NCBI GenBank assembly: GCA_022578965.1
Contig: MU400514.1
Coordinates: 584,953-648,952, forward strand
DNA from: Xylaria sp. FL1777
Lineage: Eukaryota; Ascomycota; Sordariomycetes; Xylariales; Xylariaceae
Direction: 5' to 3'
Length of the DNA: 64,000 nucleotides
In this document: in pieces, positions 46,346 through 60,563 of the stretch
Layout of the letters: the number at the start of each line of letters is the position of its first letter
How positions within the stretch are numbered: position 1 is the stretch's first letter
The notes under the pieces: generated by a model
Told to the model about the DNA's origin: nothing
The model's database searches: none
Seen by the model: only the letters and a program-made list of their open reading frames with translations
Position numbers and translations under genes: made by a program

Positions 46346-48500
46346 GTTTAACTTAGTGAAAATTTTTATTGATTTTTTTACTAATAGCTTTTATGCTTAA
46401 TTATTTGCTAGCTTTGCATGCTTTTATTTTTATAATTTGTTAGCTTAACGTAATAGTACTTTTGTATTGCTTTATTTAAAGTTAATTATTTTTTTTTTTG
46501 CTGCTTAATATATTTAATTTTTTATATATTAACTTTTTTGTAATATTATAACCTTTTTAAAACATATTATGAAAATTCGTTTATAAATTTTATTGTTTAT
46601 TATTATTGCTTTTTTTTTTTTTTTTTTTTTTTTGTTTTTATTATATTTATATTTCTGTTATAGCTCGTTTTTTTTTAAGTTGCGCGCTATTATTAAGCTT
46701 ATTTTTTAATGCTTGTTTAATGCTTATTTAGCGCTTTTTTAGCTTTTTTTTAGCGCTTTTACTTGTTATATTGCTATTTTTGCTTGCTTTTTTTTAGCGC
46801 TTCTACTTGTTGTATTGCTATTTTTGCTTACTTTACTATTTTTTTTGTAGCTTAATTATTATGCTTTTATTAGCTACTAAACGTAATTAGCAAAAACGCA
46901 AAAAAGCTTAAGCATAACAAATTGTTAAACTAAAACAAAAAGCTATTTAACTTTTTAGTTAATTTTATATTTTTTTTTTAACTTGTTTTTTAATAAAAAC
47001 ATTTTAGTACTTATATACTTTTATGCTTTTATTTTATTGCTTTTAACTTTTAATTTGTTTTTGTATTACTATTATTTTACTTGCAGCTAATTTTGCTTAT
47101 TTTTTTTTTTTTTTTTTATAAACGTTTTATTTTTAATTATTTAACTTTTTTTTATTTATTTTTAAGTATTATTACTACTTTTTACTTTTTTATTTAAGCA
47201 ATTTTTAGAATTGCTATATATAAATAGCTTTGTTTTTTTAAATTTAAACAATAATAATATTATAAATTTTAAACCGCTTAAATTAAAACTTCTTTTTTTT
47301 TTTTTGCTTTTTTTGCTTGTTTTTAATCTTAAAATGTTTTTAGTTTTAATAACTTAAGCTTTTTTAATAGCAATAAAAATAATAGCACTGTTTTAAACGC
47401 TTTAAAACTAGTTATTTTTTTTTTTTTAATTTTTTCTTTATTTTTTACGCTTTATATTTTAAATAAGCTTATTGCTTTATTATTTAACCTTTTTTTTACT
47501 TTATTATAGCAAAATCCCTTTGTTTTTATTGTTAGCAAAGCTTTTATTTTTAGCAAACATTATTTTTTTGCTTTTGCTTTTTTTTTTTTACTACTAGTTT
47601 ACTATAATTAGCTTAGCTAGCAGTTTTTTTTTTTATTTAATAATACGCGTTATTATATATAAAAACAAATTCTGTACTTTTACTTTTATTAATATAACTA
47701 TAGTATGCTTTATTTTTTGTTTTTTTTATTTTTTTTTATTTTTGTTTATATTATTAGCTTGCTTATACTTCTAGAACAGCTTTTAAGAAACAAAATATTT
47801 TAAGACTTAAAGTTTTTAAAAAAACTATAAGTTTTAAAATATTTTGTTTTTTAAAAGTTTTTTTTCTTTTGTTTTTTTTAGTTTTAAAATAGTTAGTTTT
47901 TTATAAGCTATTTTTTTTTTTTATAGTTTTTATTTTTTTTTTTAGATTTATAATACTAATTCTTTCTTATAAATAAAATAATAAATATAGCTAGCTATAT
48001 ATTAAAACATATAACTAATTATTTTATATAAAGCTTTTTAGCTTTTTATATTAATTTTTTAAAACAAAATAATTTTACTAATTTTTTTTTATTTTATGTT
48101 AAGCTAAAAGCGCTATAAATTTTTTTTTAGTATACTTTTTTTAATGCTAATAAACTTACGCTTTTTTTTTTGTTTACTAAAGCCTTTTGTTATAATATTT
48201 ATTAACAAATATATATTATTTATTAATATAATATTAATAGCTATATTATTTAGCTTTGTTTTTTTGCTGCATTTTTTTTAATAATATTAAATTTAAGTTA
48301 TTTATTTTTTTTTTAATTTATTTTTTTTTAAAATTTATACTGCATTTTTAACTTAATAAAACCTTATAAAACCTAAAATCTATAGCTTAGCTTCTTTAAA
48401 TATAGTTTTAATAATACTATTTATTTTGTTTTTTTTTACTTTTTTTTAATTTTTAAACATTAAACTACTTATTTATTATTTAAAATATAAAAACAGTTCA
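46340..48500. other. Strand-asymmetric T-rich domain
   Basis: The plus strand here is strongly T-rich with many runs of eight or more T (for example 46611-46633 and 47101-47117), unlike the balanced A/T sequence before 46150. RIP alone acts on both strands, so the bias probably reflects an older element whose coding strand was A-rich and lay on the minus strand. Two ~60-bp direct copies (GCGCTTxTACTTGTTxTATTG type) lie at about 46747-46870. Confidence 0.5.
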
Positions 48501-51500
48501 TAAAAAACTATATACTATTTACTTTATATGCTTTTTGTTTACTTATAATTATTGCTTAGTACTTTATTAGTTTTACTTAAGCTAAAGCAAAAGCAAACAT
48601 TTAGCAAGCTTTAATAAAAAGCTTTAGCTTTTTTTAATATATTTAGTTATAATATATTATTTTATATAAATATATAAAACTATTTTAAAACTACTTTAAA
48701 ACTTTATATAACTAGTATTTGTTTAGCTATTTTGCTAGCTTTATTTTTTTTTTATAAAAACATAATATTAAAAATATAACTATAAATTATTTAGCAAAAA
48801 ATGCTTTATAAAAATTTTATACAAACTATTTTTTAATAGCAAACTAGCAGCATTTTTACTTTAATGCTATATAAATTAATTTTGCTTTTTAAAATATGCT
48901 TTATATTATTAAACTTTTTTACTTAATTAATAATATAATACTTTTATATATTTTGCTTTATAAGTTAGCATGTTTAGCTAAAAAAGCGTACAATAATAAT
49001 AGCTTATTTTAAAAATATTATTAAATTTTTTATTTGCAATATTTGTTTTAAAATATAAAAAAGCTAAAAATAATAAAAACTATGCTAGCTAATTTTTAAG
49101 TTAAAAAAGTAGCTTTATGCTAAATTAAATTATATAATTTTTATAAGCAGCATATATAAATACTTATAAAAAGATTTTATTTTTTTAATTTATTATAGTT
49201 TAACTTATTATTTTTTAGCTTAAATTTATTAAAATAATACTACTAAAGCAAAGCTTACTTATTAATGCAAAAAGCAGTACTACTTAATTTTTTTTTTTTT
49301 TTTAATGCTTTTTAGTTTTATAAAAGCTAGCTATATTATATATTATTTATTTTATTTAATGCCTTTATGCTACTTTATTATAATATATGCTATAAATATT
49401 ATATGTTTTAGTTTTATATTATAACTACTATAAACTTTTATAAATTGCTTTTTTAATAAATTACTTGCTTATTTTTATTAACTAATTTTATTACTTATAA
49501 CTTTTTTTTTTTTGTTTTAATATACTAGTTAAATAATTTTTTATTTGCTTATATTATTTGCTTTATTAAGCCTATTAAAAAGCTAGCAATATTTATACTG
49601 CTTAATAATAATGCACTACTAAAGCAATTTATTATTACTAAGTATACTAAATATATGCTTATTAACTAAATATTGCTTACTTTTTTTAAGCAAACTTACA
49701 TTAGCAATATTTTTTTTTAAGTATTATAGCTATAATATATTATTTAAAATTATTATATAGCTAATAAGTTAAAAAAGCTGTTATAAAAGCTTAGCTTAAA
49801 AAACGTAATATAAAAGTATAGTATGCTATAAGTATTAAACAACATATTTAAATAGCATATTTTTTAATTTATAAATTATATTTTAAAGCAGCTTTTTTTA
49901 TTTTTTTATAAGCGTTAAAATTAACTAAAAATAACCTAGCAAAATATAACACAAAATATATTTAACATAAATAAGCAGTTTAAAATAATACTACTAAAGA
50001 ACTTTTAAAATATTATTAATTATATTACTATTTTTGCTAAATATTATAAAGTATAGCTACTATATAATAAAACCTTTAAGCTTGCATTATAATTAGTTAT
50101 TTATATATATAACTTAAAGTTTTTTAAAGCTTATAAGCTATATTTTAAAAAGCTTAAGCTTTTTTATTAAAAATAATATAATATTTTATATAAAAGCTAG
50201 CTAAACTATATATAAAGCTACTTTTAATTTTTTAGCTTACTTAATATTTACTATATTTATTTTTAAGTTTTTGCTGCTTTAAGCAAAACTAAAATTAAAA
50301 ACCTTTAAGCAAAAAAAATAACGCTATTTAATAATGCTAACTTTTTACTTTTTGCTTTTATATAACAACAAAAACTAAAAATAAAAACTTATAACTTTAG
50401 TAACTATAATATAAATAAACAATAAAGCTAATTTATATATATAGCATTAATGCTTAATACTTTAAATAATCGTGCTAATTAATTAAGCAAAAGCTTTACT
50501 TTTTAATATTACAAGGTTTAAAAAGCTTAGCTTGCTATATTTACTAGTAAAAACATTATATGCTTATTTTTTAATAATTAGTTTAATTATTATTAAATAT
50601 ATACTAGCTTTTATATTTTAGTTATGCTAAACTTTAAAAAAACTAAGTTTTTTTATATTTAATTGTTTAAGCATATTACTATATAATTAAATTTTTTTAG
50701 TTTTAAGTATAGCTACTTAAAGTTATTACGCTATAACATAATAAAAAAAAAGCTATTATATAATAATATAAATTACTTATTTAAAAAAGCTTTAATAGCT
50801 ATTATGTTAATATATTTGCTATTATTGCTTAATTAAGTTTATAATGCTATTATATAAACATGCTATAATATATACTAATATGCTATAATATTTATGTAAT
50901 AAAAACGTAATACTTTTTACTTTAGCTTTAATGCTATGCTTTAATATTTATTTAATTATTGCAGCAAAAGTTCTTTATATATGTTTTTTAAATAGCCTTT
51001 TTATATATTTATTAAGCAACTTATTATGTTTTTTTAACTGTATACATTTTGCTTTAGTATATTTTTTAATGCTATAAAACTACTATTTTTTCTTATTAAC
51101 TTATTAATATAGCTTAAACTAAAAGATTTAAAAGTTAATAGCTTAATATTAGCATTTAAATTATTATATTAAATAAGCATATTAGCAAAAAAAATCTTTA
51201 TAAAATATATAGCATTATATAAAAAGCTAAACATAAAGCTAACTATATAATGTAAACTAGCAAAAAAGCTAACTAATAATAATAAAACTAGCAAAAAAAA
51301 AAACAAAATAAACGTTATAAATAATATAAAGCTAAAAACAAACAGTAGCTATAATTTTAATAATTATAAGTAGCTATAATAAAACTTAAAACTAAAGCAA
51401 AACTAATAAAAGCTATTAAAAATAAAATATTTAAAACTATATAATAACTATACTTTAGCTTATTTTTTAATATATAAAAACTAATATAAAATAATATTGT

Positions 51501-53980
51501 TTTTAAAAAAAACTTAGTATGCTAAAAAAATAACCTAAAATAATCTAAATTATTATTACTTTAATAATATTTGTTTTTTTAAAAACTTATATAGTATTGC
51601 TTTAAGTAGTTTATATAGCATTATTGCTAACTATTAATTCTTTATATAGCATTACTTTTTTTTTTAAGTTCTTTATAATATTATTTGTTTTTTACTTAAA
51701 AGGTTTATGTTATATTATTATTTATAAAACATAACTTATATAGTATTAAATTTTTTATATAAAGTTTAATTTTATTTATGTTATATTAAAAACTGCAGCA
51801 ATAAAATTTATTAATTATAAAAGCAATATAGCATATATATATAGCTAAAAATATATATAGCTTTTTTATTTACTATAATTTTTATAGTATATAATAAATA
51901 TACTATTGCTTTTTATACTTACTTTAAACGTAATATTTTTTTATTTTAACTATTTTATTACGCTTAATTTTATAAAAGTTTATTAGTACACTTTTTAAAA
52001 AAGATATAAATACTTAAAAAAACAATCGTAGTTTATATAAGCATATTTAGCATATAGTTTTATTAAGCTAGTATTTATTCTTATGTAATATTTTATTGTT
52101 TTTTAGGTTTACTTAAAAACAAAAAGCTTAAAATTAGTAATATTGTTTTTTTTAACGTTTATTTAGTATATATTTAAGCTTTTACTTTTTTAAACAAAAA
52201 AAATAAGCTTAAAAGCCTAAAAAAACAAAGCTTTAGCAAAAAAAACATTAGCTTACGTATTATTTATATTACTAGCTATAATGTTTTGCTTTTTTTTAGT
52301 AGCTAAAAAAAATGCAAAAATATATTGCTTATTATAATAAAAGTACTAAGCTTAGCTTTACAAAAAAAATGTTTTAAGCGCTACAATAATTAGTATAACT
52401 TTTAAAAGCAGCAAGCTTTTTTTTATAAATTTATACTTAGTAAAAAGTTTTTGCTTTTTTATATAAAATATAGCTATTTTGCTTTTATTAGCACGTTATA
52501 TATTATGCTTACCTTTATTAGCACATTAAAAATGCTATAATTCCTTTTATTAAATTATTAGCTATTATTACTACTTAGCTATAATTACCTTTATTATATA
52601 TTATAACTGCTTTTATTAGTATATTAATAATTATTATTATATTAGCTATGCTATTTTTTTATGCATTTATAAAATGCTTAGCATATATAATTAATAAAAT
52701 ATATAATTCTTTGCTTTATATTTTTTATATTATTTATTAATTTTTTCTATTAAAGTTCTTTTTTTTTAACTTTATTAAGCTTTTATTTTATTACATAATT
52801 TTTGTTTATATTATATATATTATAAGTATAAAAACCTTATTAAAAAAATCTTAAAGCAAAGCAAAAAATTACTATATAAAGCAAATTATTATACTTAAAA
52901 ACTTTATATATACTTTTTTATAAAAAAAACTAATTACTATTTTTTATTGCTTTTAAAATATAAAAAATCTTATAAATAAATAAAAAAAGCTTTTAAACTA
53001 GCATAAAACAGCATAACATTAATATAAAACAGCGCAAAAGCATTAAGAAATACATAAAATCATTTTGTTTTGCTTTTGTTAGCTTACTAGTTTTATTACT
53101 ATTGCTTTTGTTTATATATTAATTATTAGTTTTTTAAAATTTTGTAATGTTTTTTTATTAAGCATTAAACTTAGTTTTTTAAAATAGCAACAAAATAACT
53201 AAGTTAAATATAATATAATTATTTTAGTTAGCATATTAGTTTTGCTACTATAGCTTATATTATAAAGCTAGCTTTTAAGTAAAACTATTATTATATTAAA
53301 CTTAAAAGCAAAAGCATTTTTTATTTTAAAATCTAAAACTAGAAAAATTGCTTAGTTTTTGTTTAGTTTTTTGCAGTAGCTTAAAAAAGATCTTTAATTT
53401 ATAAAAGCAAAATAGCTTCTTTTTTTAATACGTAAAACTATTTTTAATAGTTTTTGTTTTACATAATATAGTTTTAGTGTTTTATAGCATAATACGTATA
53501 AAAATAGCAAAAAATGTTTAGCAAGTTTGCTATAATTTAAAACGTAAAGATTTTTAGTTCTAAAAATAAAACAGAAAAAATTTTTTAAGTATTTTTTACT
53601 TTTTAACAATAGTTCAAAATGCAAAAATATTTGCTTTTAAAATATAACTTAAAAATATAGTAATTTTTGCTTTTTAACTAAAATTTTAGTTTTTAATAAC
53701 TTTTTAATAGCAGCTTAAAATCTTAACTTTAAAATTAAAACTAAAAAAATCGCTTAAGTTTTATTAACTTTTTAATAATAGCTTAAAATTTTAGCTTTAA
53801 AACTAAAACTTTAGTTTTTTTTAACTTTTTAGCAATAGCTTACAATTTTAGCTTTAAAACATAAACTAAAAAAATTGCTTAGTTTTTTTTAACTTTTTTT
53901 TAGTAGCTTAAAATACAAAAATTTTTACTTTTAAAAACAAAACTATAAAAAGCTTTAATAATTAATATATTACTTATTTT

Positions 53981-54720
53981 AAAACAAATAAAGCTTACTA
54001 TTAAGTATGTTTTATTTTATTTAAGTTATTTTTTAAAAGAATTACTAAGTAAAAATTTTGCTGTTTTATTATTTATTGCACTAATAATTAAAGCTACTAT
54101 TTAAAAGCTAATGTAAAACTTTATATAGTTATTTGCTATAGCTAATTAAGCTACATTTAAGTTTTAAATACTTTTTGCTGTTTTATTATTTATAGCGCTA
54201 ATAATTAAAGCTATTATTTAAAAACTAGTGTTTTTTTGTTTTAAAACAAATAAAGCTTACTGCTAAATATGTTTTATTTTATTTAAATTGCTTTTTAAAA
54301 GAATTACTAAATAAAAATTTTGCTGTTTTATTATTTACTGCACTTATAATTAAAGCTATTATTTAAAAGCTAATGCTTTTTTGTTTTAAAACAAATAAAG
54401 CTTACTGCTAAATATGTTTTATTTTATTTAAGTTGCTTTTTAAAAAAATTATTAAATAAAGATTTTATTGTTTTATTATTTATAGCTTTAATAGCTAAAG
54501 CTATTTTTAAAAAACTAATATAAAACCCTTTATAATTGTTTATTATAACTAATTAAACTATAGCTAATTAAGCTATATTAAAGTTTTATACCTTTTTGCT
54601 GTTTTATTATTTATAGCACTAATAATTAAAGCTATTATTTAAAAGCTAATATAAAATTTTATATAGTTATTTATTATAGCTAATTAAACTATAACTAATT
54701 AAGCTATATTTAAGTTTTAA
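53981..54720. repeat. Decayed tandem repeats, ~145-260 bp spacing
   Basis: Copies beginning AAAACAAATAAAGCTTACT occur at about 53981, 54244 and 54389, each followed by a TTTTGCTGTTTTATTATTTA segment and an AATTAAAGCTA segment. Partial copies of the latter half lie near 54175 and 54595. They have diverged by point changes, consistent with old duplication followed by RIP. Confidence 0.65.
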
Positions 54721-55134
54721 ACATTTAGCTTTTATATATAATAAATTAGCATTATATTATATAAAACCGCTTAAAAAATAAGCTACTTATTAATTACTTG
54801 CTTTTTTAGTATTTTTTGTAAAGCTAAGCAAAAAATTCAATAAAAACAAAAAGTTTTTATATATATTAAGTTAGCTATTATAGCACTAGTAAAAAAAATG
54901 TTTGCTTTTTTCCATAAAAGAAAAAATGTTATTAAATAGCTAGTTTTTTATAAGAATAATTATTATTATTATAAAATCTTAGCAAAAAAAGTATTAGCAC
55001 TTAAAAAAAGTTAAAAGCGCAAGTTTTAGTAGATTTTTTCTTAAGCAAAAAAGGCTATAATATTAGCTTTATTATTATTACTTTTAATTATGTTCTAGGA
55101 TTTATATAAAAGTTAGAATTATAGGAACTATATT

Positions 55135-55370
55135 GAAATAAATAAAGAATACAATAAAAAAAAAAAAAAAAAAGAAATAAAAAAAAAAAAAAATAAAAAA
55201 TCAAAATACCTAAAAATAAAAAAAAATAAAGAATATAATAAGTAAATAAATCAATAAAAAAAATAATAAATAAAAAGAATATAAAATAAAAGAAATATAT
55301 AAAATAAAAAAAATATATAAAATAAAAAAAATATAAAATAAAAAAAAAGTAGAAATTTAACTATGTTAAA
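55135..55370. other. A-rich low-complexity tract
   Basis: The plus strand is almost purely A with scattered T and G (AAATAAA, AAAAGAATATA words). The junction at about 55090-55140 is less mutated and contains a weak inverted pair (GTTCTAGGA / TAGGAAC). It may mark an element end in the opposite orientation to the T-rich domain at 46.3-48.5 kb. Confidence 0.45.
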
Positions 55371-56524
55371 AAAACTTTCCGTGTAAAATATTGCTATAAA
55401 ATGTTTTTTTAAATATAACTAAAATATAAAAAAAACTTTTAAACAAAACTATAATATATAAAATGCAACAGTAAAAACCTTTTTTATAGTTTTTTTGCGC
55501 TTGCAAAATTTTTTATAAAAACAAGCATAAATATAAAAAGTTAATTTATATTTATTTCTAAAAGAAAAAGCAATTGCTTTTTTATATTATTTATAACAAT
55601 AAATCTATTAGCATATTTAAGTAAGCATATAATTTTTAGTATATATAACACTTTTAATAATTTATATATATAAATAATAAAATACTTTTAGCTTTTTTTT
55701 TTTTTTTGCTTTTAAACTTATTATAATTATAGCATAGTTATGCTTTGTTTTTTTATTTTATTTTATTTTTGTTTATTCTTTTTTTTTTTTTTTTTAGTAT
55801 ATATTTTTTTGCTATTTTTTTTTTACTATTTTGTTTTTTATGTTTCTTTAATGCACTAAAACTACAAAATATATATGCTTTAACAATAAATTTTAAAGCA
55901 AAAAAATCTATAAAATAACTATTACTTTTATACTTTTGCTTTTTTTCCGCATAAAAAAAATTTTAATACTACACTATAATATTAACTTTAAATTGTTTTA
56001 TTATTTAACTAACTAAAAATTATAACAAAAAAATCTAGCTTTTTTTTTAATTTATATATAACTAGTAATATTTATAGCAAGTATACGTTTTGCTTTTTAT
56101 TTACGTTATACTTTTTTATTAATGCTAACAAAAAACATAGTTATAAACTATAACTATATATATATATTTGTTTTTTAACGCATTTTTATATATATATGCT
56201 ATTTTTATTTAAAAGCTTTTTTTTTTAAAAAAACTATACGCTATAAGCTGTTTTATAAGCTTAATTGTTTTTTTTCTTTCTTTTAACTATATATTTAAAT
56301 AATAAAGCAAAGCTAACTTTTTTTTAGCTATAATAATAAACTAAACTTTTCTTTACTTTTTTTTTATTTAAAAGCTTTTAAGCTATAATATATTTTATAT
56401 TTAATTGTTTTTTGTTGCTTTTTTAAAGTTTTCTTTTTGTTCTATATATTAAATTTAACTAAAAAAAAAAAAACATGCTTTATATTCGTAATAAAAAAAA
56501 GCTTTTAGCTGCAATAAAAAATAA

Positions 56525-56665
56525 ATTAAAAAAAGTTAAAAAGCAACACATATTATTTAAGCTATTTATATATAAAAAAACAGAAAATAAGTTTTAAAAA
56601 GTTAAAAAGCAACGCATATTATTTAAGCTGTTTATTATATAAAAAAACAAAAAAAATATGTTCTG
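56525..56665. repeat. Two direct copies, ~75 bp apart
   Basis: The segment AAAGTTAAAAAGCAAC.CATATTATTTAAGCT occurs at about 56530 and again at about 56600, each followed by TATATAAAAAAACA. Confidence 0.65.
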
Positions 56666-57244
56666 TAAAGTTTTAAAGCAAAGCTTATATATAAAAAGCC
56701 TTTTTATTTGTTTTAAGCAGTAATAAGTTTATAATATAAAAATATATAACAGTAGTAAGCTTAAGCAACTTTATTAAGTACGCTATTAAAAAAATACATT
56801 AGCTGTTTTTTTTTTTATATATATAACATATAAAAAAATATATTATTATAAAAAGCAAAAGCTACTTTATTATATATATTATTAAAAATGCATTAGCTAT
56901 TTTTTTTTTTTAAACATATAAAACATACTAACGTATTATTATAATAACTTAAAAAGCAGCTTTATTTTAAACATAAATAAAAGTATATTTATTGTTTCTT
57001 TTTTTTTTTATAAGTACTTAAGTACTTAAATATATACTATAAAAATATAGTATAGTAGTAAACATAAATAGCTTATATAAATACTTAATAAAAAATGCAT
57101 ATATTTCTTTTTTTGTTTTTATATACATAATTTATAAACGCATTGCTATAAAAAGCATAAGTACTTCTTTTGTGCACTTTATATAAAATGCATTAGCTGT
57201 TTTTTTTGTTTTTTTTTTTATTATAGCTTACTTTGCTTTGCTAT

Positions 57245-57475
57245 AAATTTGCTTTTTTATAAACTGTTAACTAAGCATTTTTTGCTTAAAAAACTTTATT
57301 ATTTATAAGAAAATAAATCTATAGCTTTTAATAAAATTACTATAAGCTAGCTTTATTTAATCTGCTTTTTTATTAATTATTAACTAAGCATTTTTTGCTT
57401 AAAAAACTTAATTAATAGTTAACATAAAAATAAATTAATTAAAGCTAGCTTATAATAAACTTAATAATAGTAATT
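57245..57475. repeat. Two direct copies, ~115 bp apart
   Basis: Two blocks carrying TAACTAAGCATTTTTTGC followed by TTAAAAAACTT, at about 57267 and 57382, share flanking TTGCTTTTTTAT-like and AAGCTAGCTT-like sequence, showing an old duplication. Confidence 0.6.
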
Positions 57476-57529
57476 TATTCTTTTTTTATATAAACTATAA
57501 AAAAAAAAAAAAAATTTATACTGCTATAG

Positions 57530-57970
57530 TATAGCTTTTTATTAGTAATGTTTTGTTTTTTTATATTATTGTTCTTTTTTTTTTCCTTTGTTTATTACTT
57601 TTAAACATTATTAATATATAAACAAAACATTACTAAAAACCGCAATTATAATAAACTTTTCAAATAATAATATAAACTAGTTTTATTTTTTTATATTATT
57701 GTTTTTTTTTTTTTTTACTGTTTATTGCTTTAAAACATTACTAATATATAAACAAAATATTTCTAAAAACTGCAATTATTATAAACTCCTTAAATAATAA
57801 CATAAATTAAGCTAAAATACTTTGCTTTATAAGCTTATTACTAATAATATGCTATTTTTTTATGTTATTATAATTATTTCTAATATTTATTGCTTTTAAA
57901 TGTTACTAATATAAAAACAAAATATCTTTAAAAGCTATAATTATTATAGTATTTTTAAATAATAACATAA
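57530..57970. repeat. Three decayed tandem copies of a ~135-155 bp unit
   Basis: Each copy has a TTTTATATTATTGTT-like start, a TTTATTGCTTTTAAACATTA-like middle, ATATAAACAAAAT, a GCAATTATTATAA-like segment and an end near AATAATAACATAAA. Copies start at about 57553, 57690 and 57852 and diverge in order. Confidence 0.65.
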
Positions 57971-58513
57971 ACTAAAGAACTTTGCTTTGCAAGCATTAAA
58001 TATATTTTTATGCTTAAAAAAAATGCTGCAAGCACTTATTAAAACATTATAATAAACTTAATATAAAAATAACTTATTTTTAGCTATTTTTCTTTAAATA
58101 AAAAAATTATTTAAATTGCTATAAAAGAACAACATTTAAAAATATATAAAAACAAACAAAAAAAATCCTAAAAGCGCTAATACTTAGCTAATAAAAAACA
58201 CTAAATAAAGGCCTAAAAGCGCTAATATTTAGCAAATTAAAAGCACTAAATAAAAGCTTAAAAAACAAAGCAGCAAACATAATACCTTTATATTGCTAAA
58301 AACCTTAAAGTATTTGCTAACTACTTATAATTTTTTTGTTTGTTATATTAATATAAACAGCCGTTTTAATTGTTTTTTTTTTTTGTTTTAAATTAATGTT
58401 TTTTTATGCTTAATTTTTACTTTAACGCGTATAATATAACTAATATAATCTTTAATATAATAGTTTAGCTTAAAAAAAACGCAAAAACAGTATAAAAAAT
58501 AATAGTATTTTTA

Positions 58514-58712
58514 TAAAACAAATAAAACAATTTTTACTAATTCTTTGCTAAACTAAAGTGCTACAAAACAAATAAAACAAACAACTATAATGTTTTGCTA
58601 AGCTAAAATGCTATAAAATAAATAAAACAAACATTTATAATGCTTTATTAAGCTAAAGTGCTATAAAACAAATAAAACAAACATTAATAATGCTTTAATA
58701 AGCCGAAATATT
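58514..58712. repeat. Four tandem copies of a ~50-bp unit
   Basis: AAAACAAATAAAACAA-like starts recur at about 58514, 58564, 58614 and 58664, with TAATGCTTT..TAAGCTAAAGTGCTA in each unit. The 50-bp period is regular, so this was a minisatellite before mutation. Confidence 0.75.
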
Positions 58713-60439
58713 TACTTTATATAAATTTATAAATAATATATTAATATGTTTTTAAAGTATATAGCAAAATATATATTTATTTATTACTAAAAACAACAAA
58801 AATAAAACTAAAGCAAAGCTTTTTTATTATAATTGTTGTTTTAAAAATAACTCTTTTGTAAAAACTACTTTAAACATATAAAAAATGCTTAATTATACTA
58901 GCTACTAAATAAATTAATATTATTATATATAAAAAAAACTAAATTTATTAGCTTAAAAAAAGCAAAAATATAAGCTAACGTAGTTTGCTATGCTATAAAT
59001 TACATTTATATATTTATAAAAAAAACTAAACATAATTAATACTTTATTTTTTTAAAAAATAAATTTATAGTTATTAAATAGGTCTACGTATATAAAAAGT
59101 TTACATTATAAATATTATACAATTAAAAAGAAAAAGTTAAATAAAAAAACATAAAAACTGCATTTTAAATATAATACTATAAAAAATAAAATATTAAATA
59201 TAAAACTACAAAAACTACGTTATAAATAGCACACTATAAAAAAAGAAATATTAAATAAAAAACAATAAAAATTATAATTTATAATGTTTTATATATACAT
59301 GCTAATAAAAGCTTTTAGTAGCTTAAAAAGATCGGCTATAATATTGCTTATATTTGCTTTTTTTTTTTGTTTTTTACTTTTTGCTAATTTATGTATTAGT
59401 GCTAAAAATGCTAGCTATTGTTAAGTTTTTATAGCAATATATTGCTTAGCTTTTAAATTTGTAGCAAAAAAAGAAAATAAAGCAAAAAATCTTATAAGTA
59501 TTAAATTTAGTATATTAGTAATAACAAAAGCATTTTAAACTAACGTTTTAGTACTATAAAATAAAAAAATATTGCTTTTTTTTGCTATACTTTAATAACT
59601 TGTTATAGTATTATAGCATAAAAGTTTTTATAGCAATTCTTTAAAAGCACTAAAAAAAAAATTCTTATAAACATGTTTTATATGCTAAGTTTAAACGTTA
59701 GCTTTATTATAGCTATTTATAAAATTAATATATTATTTATAGCTTTAAGCTTTAGCAATAAAATATAAACAAAATTTATATTATTTATTTATTATATCTT
59801 TTTATTTAAGCTAAAAAAATACTAATTAATAAGCATAAGCTAAAATAAATTATTTATAAATTTTAGTAAAAAAAGCAGCGTTTATAGTAAACTAAGCTTT
59901 TAGCGTTTAATATTTTGTTTTTTATGTTTTTTGGTTTGCTTTACGCAAGCAGCGTTATATATTATTAAATTAAACACTTTATATATTTTAGCACAAATTT
60001 CCGATTTGTTCTTATTTTATTTTTTAAAAAAGCTATCTTTAAAGTACTTTAAAAGCTTTTAAGTATAGTTTTTTAGCAAAAAGCTAGCTTACTTAATAAA
60101 ATATTAAAAAGCACTAAAAATATCGAAATATAATTGCTTAGCTAAAACGTTATTAATTTTTTATTTTTTGATAAAATATTTTTTCTTAAAATTCGTAGAA
60201 ATTATAAAAAGATTATTTTTGTTTTTGTTTTTGTTTTTATTTTTGTTGTTTTTTTGCTAGAAAATATCTTTTACTATAAAAATAAAACCTAGTAAAACTT
60301 TAAGCAACATATTATAATAGCAAATAAAAGCAACTTTTGTTTATTAATAAAAAGAACTAAAAATAAATATTAAAAACTATAAACTTTTAAAATTAGCAAA
60401 AAAAAAAAAATAATAAAATAAAAACTAAAAGTTATAAAA

Positions 60440-60563
60440 AATAGCAGTAATAATAGCTATAATGCTAGTAGTAATAATAGTAGCAATAATAGCAGTAGTA
60501 ATAGCAATAATAATAACAGTAATAATAGCAGTAATAATAGCAATAATAATAATAATAATATAT
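60440..60563. repeat. Triplet array of TAA/TAG/CAG type
   Basis: Nearly pure triplets AATAATAGCAGTAATAATAG and similar run for about 120 nt, ending in (AAT)n. If C-to-T changes are reversed conceptually, a (CAA/CAG)n array is suggested. Confidence 0.75.
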
